Shown in pieces: positions 33,427-43,150 of a DNA stretch of 51,581 nucleotides. The stretch comes from Woeseiaceae bacterium. GTDB lineage: Bacteria > Pseudomonadota > Gammaproteobacteria > Steroidobacterales > Woeseiaceae. Below the pieces are notes generated by a model. It ran no database searches and was not told the origin of the DNA. It saw nothing but the letters and a program-made list of their open reading frames with translations. Position 1 is the stretch's first letter, and every line of letters starts with the position of its first letter. Position numbers and translations under genes: made by a program. Where the stretch lies: assembly GCA_028227395.1 (NCBI GenBank), contig JAOIZZ010000008.1:1-51581 (forward strand), given 5' to 3'.

Positions 33427-34041
33427 ATGCGATTGATCGAAAAACCTGAAGCGCCTCCAACACAAAGAAATAAATGGCCAATACTGGAGATTTTAAGTAA
33501 AGAGCTAATATCAACTGCAAATATTCTAGAAATTGGCTCCGGAACGGGGCAGCATGCAATTTTCTTTGCAGAAAAATTACCATTAATTACCTGGCTCACA
33601 AGTGACATTAAAAGTAATCATGCAGGCATTAAAATGTGGCTTGAGACATATCATGGATCAAATATAAGACCACCATTTGATCTTGAGATGGGATTAAATG
33701 ATCGAGATTTTAATACAAACATTGATCATGTATTTTCATCCAATACCTCTCATATAATGAGCTATAAAAGTGTAAAATGTATGTTTTCTATGATTGGTCG
33801 ATTATTACCATTAGGGGGTAAATTTTACCTCTATGGACCCTTCAATATAAACAATCAATTCACCAGTAAAAGCAATCAAGAATTTGATAGTATGCTAAAA
33901 AAACAGAATACTTTGATGGGTATTAGGGATATAGAGAAATTAGATATTTTGGCCGAAAAAGAAGGAATGAAAAGATATGGCTTTTATGAAATGCCCTCGA
34001 ATAACTATCTTTCCATTTGGCGTAAAGGTAAATTTATTTAA
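33427..34041 (+). CDS. DUF938-family SAM-dependent methyltransferase-like protein
   Basis: A 204-residue protein with the S-adenosylmethionine loop I-L-E-I-G-S-G-T-G-Q-H-A and T-S-D-I at the end of the second strand. The N-terminal P-x-x-Q-R-N-K-W-P-I-L pattern marks the DUF938 group. The substrate is unknown. The start (ATG 33427) follows the orn stop closely, so the two are probably cotranscribed. Confidence 0.88.
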   Translation: MRLIEKPEAPPTQRNKWPILEILSKELISTANILEIGSGTGQHAIFFAEKLPLITWLTSDIKSNHAGIKMWLETYHGSNIRPPFDLEMGLNDRDFNTNIDHVFSSNTSHIMSYKSVKCMFSMIGRLLPLGGKFYLYGPFNINNQFTSKSNQEFDSMLKKQNTLMGIRDIEKLDILAEKEGMKRYGFYEMPSNNYLSIWRKGKFI

Positions 34042-34062
34042 TTGTTATTAAAATTATTAATA

Positions 34063-34455
34063 TTAGATAGATATAAAAAACATATTTATTGTAGCGCCAA
34101 AACCTATTATCCAAACTACGCTTCTGCAGAATGGCCAGTCAATGAGATAGAATATTCCATGGGCTAAACGAGCTACTATAAAAATGAGCGCTGTTATATC
34201 TAATTCCAGTTGAGGTACTTCCATGAGATGGGCGATGATGGTACCAGCTATAAATCCTGGCAGCGCTTCAAATGCATTTTGTTGTGCCCAAACAGCTCTT
34301 TTCCTAAAACCTGTGAGTGTATTTAATAATTCTCTAGGAGCTGAGTTGTGCTTATGAAGATAATTGCTTGTGCCAGATTTGGCAAAACCAATCCAAATAA
34401 TTGGCAAAATTATTGCCACTAATACACACCAATAAGCGATAGTTAAATGTGTCAT
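34063..34455 (-). CDS. MAPEG-family membrane protein
   Basis: A 130-residue protein with four hydrophobic helices. The loop after helix 1 has R-K-R-A-V-W-A-Q-Q-N-A-F-E-A-L-P, the E/N-containing motif of bacterial MAPEG proteins, and a later R-L-A-H-G-I-F-Y fits the family. Eukaryotic members use glutathione on lipids; the bacterial role is open. The frame is open to an ATG at 34500 inside ppsA, but ATG 34455 starts directly before the first helix and is preferred. It follows ppsA by 14 bases. Confidence 0.82.
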   Translation of the reverse strand: MTHLTIAYWCVLVAIILPIIWIGFAKSGTSNYLHKHNSAPRELLNTLTGFRKRAVWAQQNAFEALPGFIAGTIIAHLMEVPQLELDITALIFIVARLAHGIFYLIDWPFCRSVVWIIGFGATINMFFISI

Positions 34456-34469
34456 AGCATTAATAATTA

Positions 34470-36836
34470 TTAAACTTGTTTTCCAGCCAAAGCCATCCAT
34501 GTCTCAATTACAGTATCTGGATTCAAAGACATGCTTTCAATTTTTTTCTCAAGTAACCAGGCCGCTAGATCAGGATGGTCTGATGGACCTTGACCGCAAA
34601 TTCCTATATATTTATTTTGCTTTAAGCAGGCATCAATTGACATTGCTAGCATAATTTTAACCGCATCATCTCTTTCGTCAAAAGTATCAGCTATCAAGCT
34701 TGAGTCCCTATCCAAACCCAATGTTAATTGCGTCATATCGTTTGAACCAATGGACATTCCATCGAAATATTCAAGGAATTGGTCTGCCAAGAGTGCGTTT
34801 GAGGGTAATTCAGACATCATAATAATTTTTAATCCATCTTGACCTCTCACTAGGTTATTTTCTGCAAGTAGATCAATTACTTGACTTGCTTGAGTAACAG
34901 TTCTTATGAATGGAATCATGAGTTGAACATTCTTTAGCCCCATATCTAATCTAACTTTATTAATGGCGCGACATTCTAGTTCGAAACAATCTTGGAATTC
35001 TTTTGAAACATAACGACTAGCACCTCTGAAACCCAACATCGGATTCTCTTCATCAGGTTCAAAAAATTTACCACCGATAAGATTAGCGTATTCATTGGAT
35101 TTGAAGTCAGACATTCTTACAATTACTGGTTTAGGTGAAAATGCAGCTGCTATTGTACTGACACCTTCTGCTAATTTAGAAACAAAGAACTCCATTGGAT
35201 CATCATATCCGGCCATTTGTTCATTGATTAATAATTGCGTCTTTTTATCCATCTGACTGTAATTTATTAGTGCCTTGGGGTGAATTCCGATCATACGATT
35301 TATTATAAATTCGAGTCGTGCCAGACCCACTCCATGATTTGGGATAGAAGCAAAACTAAATGCCCGGTCCGGGTTACCGACATTCATCATTATTTTAACT
35401 GGTATCTCAGGGAGTGAGTCAACTTCAATGTGCTGTTCATCAAATTCCAGAACACCATCATATATAAACCCTTCATCACCTTCTGCGCAACTAACCGTAA
35501 CAGATTGCCCGTCAAGGATTGATTTAGTTGCATTATTACAACCGACTACAGCAGGTATGCCTAATTCTCTTGCTATAATAGCTGCATGACAAGTTCTTCC
35601 ACCACGATTCGTTACTATAGCCGAAGCTTTTTTCATTACAGGTTCCCAATCGGGATCTGTCATATCAGACACTAAAACATCGCCATTTTGAATTCGGTGC
35701 ATCTCAGATACATCATTGATTATCTTAGCTGTACCTGCGCCAATTTTTTGTCCGATACTTCTTCCAACAGATAATATGGGAGATTGTGATTTAAGGGTAA
35801 ATCGATTAATGGTTTTACCGCTCCTACTCTGAACTGTTTCAGGCCTTGCCTGAAGAATGTATATTTGCCCATCTGAACCATCCTTGCCCCACTCAATATC
35901 CATTGGTCTGTCATAGTGTTGTTCGATCACCATAGCCGATTCAGCTAATTCAATTATATCCTTGTCACTAAGTGAAAATTTTAAAGACTCCTCTTTGGAT
36001 ACATCTATAATTTGGACGGTTTTGCCAAGGGATTTGCTTCCACCTAGTGTCATTTTTGTAGCTTTATCACCCAAAGTTTTTCTAAGAATAGGGTAATTTT
36101 TATTTTTTATTGCCTCTTTGTAGACATAAAATTCATCCGGATTAACTGATCCCTGAACAACTGTTTCACCCAAGCCATAAGAAGAAGTGATGAATACGGC
36201 ATCTCTGAATCCAGACTCTGTATCTAAAGTGAACATTACACCAGCAGCACCAATATCACTTCTTACCATATATTGAAAACCAACTGATAGTGCGACGAGT
36301 GAATGATCGAATCCTTGATGCACTCGGTATGCTATTGCTCTATCTGTGAATAACGAAGCATAAACATGGTGTAGAGCTATAATTAAATTTTCCAGACCTC
36401 TAATATTTAGGTATGTTTCTTGTTGGCCTGCAAAAGAAGCATCAGGAAGATCTTCAGCTGTAGCAGAAGAGCGAACCGCAACCGCAATATCTTTCCCATC
36501 AGACATTTCCTGCCATTCACGTTCAATTTCTAGCATTAATTTATTAGGCAACTCAGTCTCAAGGACCCATGCTCTGATTTTTTTACCGGTTGTAGTTAAT
36601 TCTGAAATATTATCGACATTAAGATTATCTAAAGCGTCATTTATTCGATCGCCAAGGTTCTTATGTTTAAGAAAGTCTCTATAGGCATGAGAAGTAGTCG
36701 CAAATCCCCCGGGAACATTGATACCAAGTTTAGATAAGTTACCAATCATTTCACCGAGAGAAGCGTTTTTCCCACCGACTAAATCGATATCTTGCATATT
36801 AAGCTTATTGAGTTTTTTAACGTATGGATTCTGCAT
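34470..36836 (-). CDS. ppsA: Phosphoenolpyruvate synthase
   Basis: A 788-residue enzyme that makes PEP from pyruvate and ATP for gluconeogenesis. The N-terminal ATP-grasp region has V-G-G-K-N-A-S-L-G-E-M and V-R-S-S-A-T-A-E-D. The swivelling domain carries the phosphohistidine His417 in G-G-R-T-C-H-A-A, two residues after Thr415, the site used by the regulator PpsR. The C-terminal PEP/pyruvate barrel ends with G-I-C-G-Q-G-P-S-D. Length is normal. It is divergent from ppsR, which fits joint control of carbon flow when growing on organic acids or amino acids. Confidence 0.97.
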   Translation of the reverse strand: MQNPYVKKLNKLNMQDIDLVGGKNASLGEMIGNLSKLGINVPGGFATTSHAYRDFLKHKNLGDRINDALDNLNVDNISELTTTGKKIRAWVLETELPNKLMLEIEREWQEMSDGKDIAVAVRSSATAEDLPDASFAGQQETYLNIRGLENLIIALHHVYASLFTDRAIAYRVHQGFDHSLVALSVGFQYMVRSDIGAAGVMFTLDTESGFRDAVFITSSYGLGETVVQGSVNPDEFYVYKEAIKNKNYPILRKTLGDKATKMTLGGSKSLGKTVQIIDVSKEESLKFSLSDKDIIELAESAMVIEQHYDRPMDIEWGKDGSDGQIYILQARPETVQSRSGKTINRFTLKSQSPILSVGRSIGQKIGAGTAKIINDVSEMHRIQNGDVLVSDMTDPDWEPVMKKASAIVTNRGGRTCHAAIIARELGIPAVVGCNNATKSILDGQSVTVSCAEGDEGFIYDGVLEFDEQHIEVDSLPEIPVKIMMNVGNPDRAFSFASIPNHGVGLARLEFIINRMIGIHPKALINYSQMDKKTQLLINEQMAGYDDPMEFFVSKLAEGVSTIAAAFSPKPVIVRMSDFKSNEYANLIGGKFFEPDEENPMLGFRGASRYVSKEFQDCFELECRAINKVRLDMGLKNVQLMIPFIRTVTQASQVIDLLAENNLVRGQDGLKIIMMSELPSNALLADQFLEYFDGMSIGSNDMTQLTLGLDRDSSLIADTFDERDDAVKIMLAMSIDACLKQNKYIGICGQGPSDHPDLAAWLLEKKIESMSLNPDTVIETWMALAGKQV

Positions 36837-36843
36837 ATTTCTC

Positions 36844-36872
36844 TTGAGTTAATAGTTTAGTAATTAGACAAT
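36844..36872 (+). promoter_or_regulatory. Possible promoter of ppsR
   Basis: TTGAGT (36844-36849) and GACAAT (36867-36872) with a 17-base spacer lie in the 76-base gap between the divergent ppsA and ppsR genes. Each element matches the sigma-70 consensus at four of six positions, so the call is tentative. Confidence 0.35.
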
Positions 36873-36912
36873 AACGATTAAATAATCATGGATATAAGGT
36901 TAGAATTCTAAG

Positions 36913-37731
36913 ATGCGATTTGTATATTTCCTCTCTGATCAAACAGGTGTTACCGCAGAGACGCTCGGGCACAGTTTGATTACTCAATTTGATGGTCATG
37001 ACTTTCAACAAGTGACTTTGCCATTTATAGATGATGAAGACAAGGCTAAAGATGCTGTTTTAAGGATTAATTCCTCAATTAAAGATAATTCTTTAAAACC
37101 AATTATTTTTTCTACATTTATAAGCACAGAATTAAGAGATATTGTTAGAAAGGTAAACGGATTACATTTAGATATATTTGATGTCTTCTTAAAGCCTTTG
37201 GAAAATGAGTTAAAGCAGAAGCCAGCCAAAAAAAGTGGCTTAGCGCATGGCATGAGTGATGCTAATACTTATATGAAACGAATTGAGGCAACGAATTATG
37301 CGCTCTCTAATGACGATGGTGGAGTGACGCGTCACTATGATAAAGCGGATATAATAATAGTAGGTATTTCTAGATCAGGTAAGACGCCAACTTGCTTATA
37401 TATGGCATTGCAATATGGGATTTATGCGGCAAATTTTCCTTTAACGGAAGACGATCTTGAGGATGGCTCGATACCTGATACGCTCAAAGCTTATAAAAAT
37501 AAATTATTTGGCTTGACCATCTCCGCTGAAAGATTGCGTCAAATTAGAAAGGAGCGCCGCGCTCTTGGCAGTTATGCGTCAATTAAACAAGTGAGTTATG
37601 AGATTCGCGAAGCTGAAAAACTCTATATTAAAAATGGGATTAAATTTATAGATACGACTGAGCTATCTATCGAAGAAATATCCGGAAAAATCATTGAACA
37701 AACTGGTGTTCAAAGACGCTTTAGGCCCTAA
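36913..37731 (+). CDS. ppsR: Bifunctional PEP synthase regulator (kinase/pyrophosphorylase)
   Basis: A 272-residue DUF299 protein that inactivates PEP synthase by ADP-dependent phosphorylation of a Thr beside the catalytic His, and reverses this with phosphate. The P-loop-like G-I-S-R-S-G-K-T is at 151-158, preceded by the family's S-D-Q-T-G-V-T-A-E-T-L at the N-terminus and followed by G-L-T-I. Length and position opposite ppsA are standard. The target Thr415 is present in the neighbouring PpsA. Confidence 0.96.
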   Translation: MRFVYFLSDQTGVTAETLGHSLITQFDGHDFQQVTLPFIDDEDKAKDAVLRINSSIKDNSLKPIIFSTFISTELRDIVRKVNGLHLDIFDVFLKPLENELKQKPAKKSGLAHGMSDANTYMKRIEATNYALSNDDGGVTRHYDKADIIIVGISRSGKTPTCLYMALQYGIYAANFPLTEDDLEDGSIPDTLKAYKNKLFGLTISAERLRQIRKERRALGSYASIKQVSYEIREAEKLYIKNGIKFIDTTELSIEEISGKIIEQTGVQRRFRP

Positions 37732-37769
37732 GTCTATTCAGATAATTGAATATATGAGTATAATTATGT

Positions 37770-38216
37770 ATGCATGACCACCAAATAAACCCTCAGGCAA
37801 TTGTAAAGCCAAATTCTTTTATAGGTTTAATGACTTTATATGAGAGTAATTACTTAAAGTTATTTAATTTAATTCCGAATTTTAGAGATCTTGAGGGCAC
37901 CTATATCGCAAATACATCAAATGAAAATGATATATTATTTACAATAAACGAAAAAACAAAACATACTATTTCATTTTCGATGTCTTATATATTTGAAGAT
38001 AGCCTTGGTATTGAATTTGAGCCAAATATGAAAGTTAATGTTTATTTAGATGGAAGACTCGCTCAAGTTAGCGGTATAAATGAGGATCAAAATAATAGTA
38101 TATTTAATAAAATCGTTCATTCTCATGATGATATTATCAATTTATTATGGAGAAATAATATGGTATTTAATAAGTGGTTAGAGCATATAGGTGATAAAGA
38201 ATATTATTTTTCATAA
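37770..38216 (+). CDS. DUF1249-like (YqiB-type) protein
   Basis: A 148-residue soluble protein. The pattern L-M-x-L-Y-E-x-N-Y-x-x-L near the N-terminus, the middle M-K-V-N-V-Y-L-D-G-x-L-A-x-V and the C-terminal N-x-L-L-W-x-N-x-M-x-x-K-W-L resemble E. coli YqiB and other DUF1249 proteins. The function is unknown. It follows ppsR by 38 bases and may be transcribed with it; its stop faces the convergent prc gene. Confidence 0.7.
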   Translation: MHDHQINPQAIVKPNSFIGLMTLYESNYLKLFNLIPNFRDLEGTYIANTSNENDILFTINEKTKHTISFSMSYIFEDSLGIEFEPNMKVNVYLDGRLAQVSGINEDQNNSIFNKIVHSHDDIINLLWRNNMVFNKWLEHIGDKEYYFS

Positions 38217-38236
38217 GTCTGGCTATTTGAATGAAT

Positions 38237-40405
38237 TTATCTGTTAGTTAGAGTTATACCTTCTAAATCATTGAGAGTTAAAAAGTCTGTAGCAATCGCA
38301 GCAGCTTCATTTAGATGGATATCAATATCATCATTTATATCTTCATCGTTATTTTTGTTATTTAGGTTTGAATTATCGGAGGACACTAAACTAACTGGGT
38401 CACTATTATTTGCGTCAAGGCCATTTGTATTGTTTGACTTTATAGTTAAATTTCTTTTTTCTTCGCGTTTCTTTCGATCATCAATATCCTTCTCTCGATC
38501 TTCTGTTCTTTTGTTGGCGTTAAGAGAAATCGATTTTTTTATTCTATTCTTATTCGCTGCCTCAATATCTTCAATAAGAAAAATTAAATGTGGATCTTCT
38601 GTTTTTCTAATCTCATGACCAATTGATAATGCTTGGATGGTATTTCCCAAAGATTTGATTTTTTTGAAACTAGATGAACGAATAGTGTCCCAGGGAAGGG
38701 CTGTTTTACGAGCACTTTCTCCAGTTGAAGAAATATCTATATAAGATGGAAGTTCTATATCTGGAGCAACTCCTCTATTTTGAGTGCTTTCACCTGTTAC
38801 TCGATAGTACTTGCCAATTGTTAATGTGAGCTGACCTAGACCTTGATCATCACTTTTACGGACATACTGATCAAGAGGATAAAGGTTTTGAACGGTGCCT
38901 TTTCCAAATGTTTGCTGTCCTACGATGATGCCTCTCCCATAATCTTGGATGGCTGCTGCAAAAATTTCTGAAGCCGAGGCACTGTATCGATTAACAAGGA
39001 CGATAAGTGGTCCTTCGTAAATAGATCTTGGCACTGGATCTGGATCATCCAGTCTACTGATCCTTCCACGCGCATTTTGCAATTGGACAATTGGACCATT
39101 ATCAACAAATAAACCAGAGAGAGCAGTTGCTTCAGTGAGGTGACCACCACCATTGTTTCGCAAATCAATGATAAGAGCATCTATACTAGTTTCTTTTAAT
39201 TCTGATATTAGACGTTTTACATCTGAAGTTGTGCTTGTGAATTCTTCATCGCCATTATTTAAGGCTTTATAATCGCGATAAAAGCTTGGAACATCTATAA
39301 CCCCGATGGAGTAGTCTTTGCCATTTTTTTTAGTTTTTATTATCTCGCTTTTTGCTGCAGATTCTTCGAGTTTCACCTGATCTCTGGTGAGGTTGATGAT
39401 ATGTTCAATTTCACCTGGAACCGATCCGTCGGGAAGTATTTGTAAGCGAACAACTGTATCCACAGGTCCTCGTATTAATTGAACTACATCATCTAAACGC
39501 CAACCAATTACATCAATTAAATCTCCATCCACTCCTTGAGCGATTGCGGATATTCGATCTTTAGGTTTTAAATTACCATCAATACTCGCAGGTCCACCAG
39601 GAATAATATTAACTATTGAGACGTAATCATCTTCTATGGAGAGAGAGGCGCCTATTCCAAAATAAGATAGGCTCATCTGTATTTGATATTCTTCTGAGTT
39701 CCTTGGTGAAAAATAGCTTGAGTGAGGATCAAGTGAGTGAACTACTGAATTCATAAAAGTCTCAAAAATATCATCCTTATTTAGCTGTTTGAGCTGTTTT
39801 AAAAATCTTTCGTAACGTTTTGTGAGTAAACCTTTTGTTTCGGGCCACTCTTTTTCATTGAGCACTAGATTTAATACATCATTTTTTACACGTTTTCTCC
39901 ATAATTCATCAAGGTCATTAATCGATGTTACCCAGGGCTCTTCTGATCGATCAAACTGATAATCTTCATCTATCAAAAAATCAGGTTTATTGTCGAGCGA
40001 CGCCAAAGCAAATTCCATTCTACTGATTGCTTTTGTGCGATATGTATCGAAAATCTCAAAAACCGGTTGAAGGGAGTCAGGCCCAAGCATATCATCAATT
40101 TTAGAGCGGTATGATTCGAATATTTCAATATCAGAAGCTATAAAATAAGATCGGTTACCATCTAAGTTTTCAATATAATTATCAAGTATTTGGGATGATA
40201 ATACATCATCAACTTTAGTATGATTATAGTGTGACCGCTCAATCAATCTTTCAATTAAAGCACTAACTTTTTCATGTTTTAATTCTATTTTTATTAGTGA
40301 ATCTTCATCTTTTATTTCTTCTGTATTCGAGAATGCAGAAGAAAATCCAATAAGGAGAAGAAATAAATAGTATTTAATATTAAGAATTTGTATTTTTTGT
40401 TTCAA
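38237..40405 (-). CDS. prc: Carboxy-terminal (tail-specific) processing protease
   Basis: A 722-residue periplasmic serine protease of family S41. It has a signal peptide (end near residue 26), a long helical N-terminal region, a PDZ domain at about 240-330, and the catalytic Ser477 in S-A-S-A-S-E-I-F with Lys502 in F-G-K-G-T-V-Q, 25 residues apart as in E. coli Prc. A charged segment (about 630-690, rich in Lys, Asp and Asn) lies before the C-terminal helix. It degrades proteins with nonpolar tails and trims envelope enzymes. A small membrane protein gene precedes it by ten bases. Confidence 0.95.
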   Translation of the reverse strand: MKQKIQILNIKYYLFLLLIGFSSAFSNTEEIKDEDSLIKIELKHEKVSALIERLIERSHYNHTKVDDVLSSQILDNYIENLDGNRSYFIASDIEIFESYRSKIDDMLGPDSLQPVFEIFDTYRTKAISRMEFALASLDNKPDFLIDEDYQFDRSEEPWVTSINDLDELWRKRVKNDVLNLVLNEKEWPETKGLLTKRYERFLKQLKQLNKDDIFETFMNSVVHSLDPHSSYFSPRNSEEYQIQMSLSYFGIGASLSIEDDYVSIVNIIPGGPASIDGNLKPKDRISAIAQGVDGDLIDVIGWRLDDVVQLIRGPVDTVVRLQILPDGSVPGEIEHIINLTRDQVKLEESAAKSEIIKTKKNGKDYSIGVIDVPSFYRDYKALNNGDEEFTSTTSDVKRLISELKETSIDALIIDLRNNGGGHLTEATALSGLFVDNGPIVQLQNARGRISRLDDPDPVPRSIYEGPLIVLVNRYSASASEIFAAAIQDYGRGIIVGQQTFGKGTVQNLYPLDQYVRKSDDQGLGQLTLTIGKYYRVTGESTQNRGVAPDIELPSYIDISSTGESARKTALPWDTIRSSSFKKIKSLGNTIQALSIGHEIRKTEDPHLIFLIEDIEAANKNRIKKSISLNANKRTEDREKDIDDRKKREEKRNLTIKSNNTNGLDANNSDPVSLVSSDNSNLNNKNNDEDINDDIDIHLNEAAAIATDFLTLNDLEGITLTNR

Positions 40406-40415
40406 TTTTTTAATC

Positions 40416-40664
40416 CTATGACTTGAATTTACCGCATGTTCGTATTGTTATTTTTATGCATAAATAAAAAAAATATGGGCTTAATGAAATAAACCATGAA
40501 GCTGGATGACCACTTTGCATCATTGTAAAATATTCGCTGTAAAATCCGATAAATCCTTCACCACCATATTTCCCAAAGATGGAGTCATTCACTGCGAAAA
40601 ATAAAAACGGTAAAACCAAAAGACCAAAGAGAAAAAAGAGGAAGAATATGATAATTTTTTTCAT
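40416..40664 (-). CDS. Small membrane protein of unknown function
   Basis: An 82-residue protein with a strongly hydrophobic N-terminal helix (4-24), a Gly/Phe/Tyr-rich middle with G-K-Y-G-G-E-G-F-I-G-F-Y, and a second helix at about 57-75. No family is recognised and no clear ribosome-binding site is seen. It lies ten bases upstream of prc in the same direction, which supports it as a real gene. Confidence 0.55.
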   Translation of the reverse strand: MKKIIIFFLFFLFGLLVLPFLFFAVNDSIFGKYGGEGFIGFYSEYFTMMQSGHPASWFISLSPYFFYLCIKITIRTCGKFKS

Positions 40665-40750
40665 GGTTGATGTCGTTACTTTATCAAATTAAATGATTTT
40701 GAATTATTGGCTTGTTAAGTATAAAAACTTTATTCTTTCGAGTACATTAT

Positions 40751-41440
40751 TTATCCAGCTATAAAAATTTTAAGTTGATCAGATAGCCCTTTGCAGGCTT
40801 TTGCTTGGGTTCTGGCAAATAATGGAATTGGGATTACAATGGCAGGCATAAAAGAAGTCCCACTGAATTCCGCACTGATGTTGCCCTCATTTTTAATATC
40901 TTGCACATCCCATATTGTTGCTTCGTAATTAGAATCATTTTGCCACCAGGCAAAACCAAAGCAACCGCCACCAGTTGGTCCTATAGCACATGACATACTG
41001 CCACCGCCACCCGAACTATCTGTATTTCCATCTAACCAAATGATATAACGTAGGTTTTGATTTCGAAAAACATCACTTACTTGTTTTCTGGCCATTAATG
41101 TAGTCAGACTTTTGGTATCTGAAGGGACAGTTCTTGGCTCAAACCATGGAAATAGTAGATCTTTGAAGTTATTGGTTGGCACAACTCTTATTCTCGAAGC
41201 TCCTTTACTTATATTCGAACTAACACATTTAATGAAATCAGTTTCTGTATCATTTCCAAGATGATAGCTTTTGGCTAAAATAACAACTCCTTCGCCTTCC
41301 TCAAGTCCAGTATTACCAACTCTATTATCTTCTATCCTGGCTGTCACACAGGAGCTTAAGCTAAAAGAAAATACAGTAAAAAGCACTATCAGCTTGTATT
41401 GATATAGAGTTTTTTCTTTATTTATTGGTGTATTTGTCAT
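40751..41440 (-). CDS. Putative lipoprotein of unknown function
   Basis: A 229-residue protein with a charged N-terminal stretch, then a hydrophobic signal ending in S-L-S-S-C (Cys31). The mature part has a Gly-rich loop (S-S-G-G-G-G-S-M-S-C) and a C-F-G-F-A-W-W stretch, with two Cys that could pair in the periplasm. I do not recognise the family. It begins seven bases after the stop of another lipoprotein gene, so the two form a pair. Confidence 0.7.
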   Translation of the reverse strand: MTNTPINKEKTLYQYKLIVLFTVFSFSLSSCVTARIEDNRVGNTGLEEGEGVVILAKSYHLGNDTETDFIKCVSSNISKGASRIRVVPTNNFKDLLFPWFEPRTVPSDTKSLTTLMARKQVSDVFRNQNLRYIIWLDGNTDSSGGGGSMSCAIGPTGGGCFGFAWWQNDSNYEATIWDVQDIKNEGNISAEFSGTSFMPAIVIPIPLFARTQAKACKGLSDQLKIFIAG

Positions 41441-41447
41441 ATCAGTA

Positions 41448-42053
41448 TTATTTAATTTTCACTTGCTGAGTTGATGAAGATAGTTTATTGGTTTTTTCTA
41501 ATTGAAGCACTATTAACGCAGCGGCATCTCTCATTGCCAAGATTGCCGCATTAGCGAGATCTTTATCATCAGAAAAAGTTGTGGTTGAAGTTTTTCCGTA
41601 AGCGCTGATGGGCCAATTAATGATTTCCATACCAGTGAAGTCAAAAATTTTAACTCGGTACCTTATCCATACTGAAAATGTTTCATCCTGGCTTTGCTCG
41701 GGAACTGAGAATTCAATTGCATCTATACTTGGCATGATAGTGAAATTGAAATTTTCATATATATTATCTTCTGAATTCTCCATAACCGTAACTTGCTCAA
41801 AAAAGGATTGAAATATCTCATTGAAAAGAAGCCTATTGGAGCTAGTAAAATCAACTTGCCAGGATTTTTTCCCTATCACTTTTTCTTCATGAAGGAAATT
41901 ATTGAAATTATCTGGATATTTTATAGCTACAGAGAAAGGTGCCTGATTTATAAGTAATTTTGGTATATTGGGATTATCAATTTTTACTTGTGTCGAGCAG
42001 CCGTAAAATATGGCTAACAAGGCGATCGTTGAAATATACTTTACATTCATCAC
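41448..42053 (-). CDS. Putative lipoprotein of unknown function
   Basis: A 201-residue protein with a lipoprotein signal ending in F-Y-G-C (Cys19). The mature domain alternates strands and helices and closes with an Ala-rich helix (A-A-I-L-A-M-R-D-A-A-A), a plan seen in several outer-membrane lipoproteins such as LpoB- or YajG-like proteins, though the sequence match is too weak to name one. Two adjacent ATGs could be used. It precedes the lipoprotein gene at 40751-41440 in the same direction. Confidence 0.7.
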   Translation of the reverse strand: MMNVKYISTIALLAIFYGCSTQVKIDNPNIPKLLINQAPFSVAIKYPDNFNNFLHEEKVIGKKSWQVDFTSSNRLLFNEIFQSFFEQVTVMENSEDNIYENFNFTIMPSIDAIEFSVPEQSQDETFSVWIRYRVKIFDFTGMEIINWPISAYGKTSTTTFSDDKDLANAAILAMRDAAALIVLQLEKTNKLSSSTQQVKIK

Positions 42054-42113
42054 TTAGACTCTAGACTGTGTTCTCTGTCAGTGCAAGAATCTCTAGCGTC
42101 AGTATACGATTGG

Positions 42114-43112
42114 TTACAATGACAGGTCTAATGGTGATTCTTGCATCAACGATGTCTGTTCTCGTAACGAGAGGATATGATCATCCCAGAATCTTGGAGT
42201 ATCAAACCATGGAAAAGCTATTTTAAAGGCCGGGTCATCCCATCTTTTGGCTATCCAGGCTGTATAATGCATTATTCTAAGTGTCCTTAAGGCTTCTATG
42301 AGGTGAAGTTCTTTTAGGTTGAGGTTACGAAATTCCTCATAACCTTCAAGCAATGAAGTGAATTGTAATTGCTGATCAGATTTTTCTCCTGAAATAAACA
42401 TCCATAGGTCTTGTATTGCTGGCCCATTTCTTGCGTCATCAAGATCAACAATTTTGATCATCTCACCTTGGGTTAAAATATTACTGGGATGAAGATCTGC
42501 ATGCAGTCTGATATTCTGATAGTTTCCACAGCAATCAAAGCAAGTTTTAATATTATCCAATAATTGATCGATAATACTGATATAGGTATTTTCTAGCTCG
42601 ATAGGGATGAACATATTTTCAAGTAGATATTTTTCTGATTCATATCCGTATGTTTCAATATTTAAATCTGGTCGGAAGTCAAATTTTTTTATTTCACCAT
42701 GTAGATGAATTCGACTCACTAGTCTTCCGATTTGCTTTAATGTATCTTTATTATCAAGATTTGGAGCTCTACCACCAAAGCACTCCCATACTGAAAATCG
42801 ATGGGATCTAAAATAATGAAGCGTTTTGTTGTTGATTGTCATTGGTGCAATGACAGGTATACCCAGGTTATGTAATTCTTTTGTAAACTCATGCTCTTCG
42901 TTGATAGTTGAATCACTCCATCTATTTGGGCGATAAAACTTGACCACTATATTTTTTCCGCATTCAAGCCCAACTCGATAAACACGATTTTCATAACTAT
43001 TTAAGGCTAATATTTGGCCATTATCTTTATATTTAAGAGTATTGAGCGCCGCTAATATTTCGTGAGGATTAAGATTTGAATAGTCGGAATCTATTTTTTT
43101 ATAATTACTCAC
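42114..43112 (-). CDS. srkA: Stress response kinase A (YihE-like Ser/Thr kinase)
   Basis: A 332-residue aminoglycoside-phosphotransferase-fold kinase. It keeps V-V-K-F-Y-R-P with the ATP-binding Lys, the catalytic loop H204-A-D206-L-H-P-S-N211 and the metal-binding I-V-D223-L-D-D. The E. coli homologue limits programmed cell death under envelope stress. Length is usual. It lies 38 bases downstream of typA on the same strand. Confidence 0.93.
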   Translation of the reverse strand: MSNYKKIDSDYSNLNPHEILAALNTLKYKDNGQILALNSYENRVYRVGLECGKNIVVKFYRPNRWSDSTINEEHEFTKELHNLGIPVIAPMTINNKTLHYFRSHRFSVWECFGGRAPNLDNKDTLKQIGRLVSRIHLHGEIKKFDFRPDLNIETYGYESEKYLLENMFIPIELENTYISIIDQLLDNIKTCFDCCGNYQNIRLHADLHPSNILTQGEMIKIVDLDDARNGPAIQDLWMFISGEKSDQQLQFTSLLEGYEEFRNLNLKELHLIEALRTLRIMHYTAWIAKRWDDPAFKIAFPWFDTPRFWDDHILSLREQTSLMQESPLDLSL

Positions 43113-43150
43113 AAGGATAGAATAGCATTTTTAAGGTTCTTTATATTTAC

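Noticed and set aside
34456-34500. Upstream ATG for the MAPEG protein
   Set aside because: It lies inside ppsA and would add 15 residues before the first helix; the start at 34455 fits the family, although neither site has a strong ribosome-binding site.
36841-36912. Shared operator between ppsA and ppsR
   Set aside because: The gap is short and AT-rich; no convincing Cra-like or other palindromic site was found.
38271-38618. Open frame of 115 codons on the plus strand within prc
   Set aside because: It is antisense to the charged C-terminal region of Prc; its Ser/Phe-rich product reflects Lys/Asp/Glu codons read backwards.
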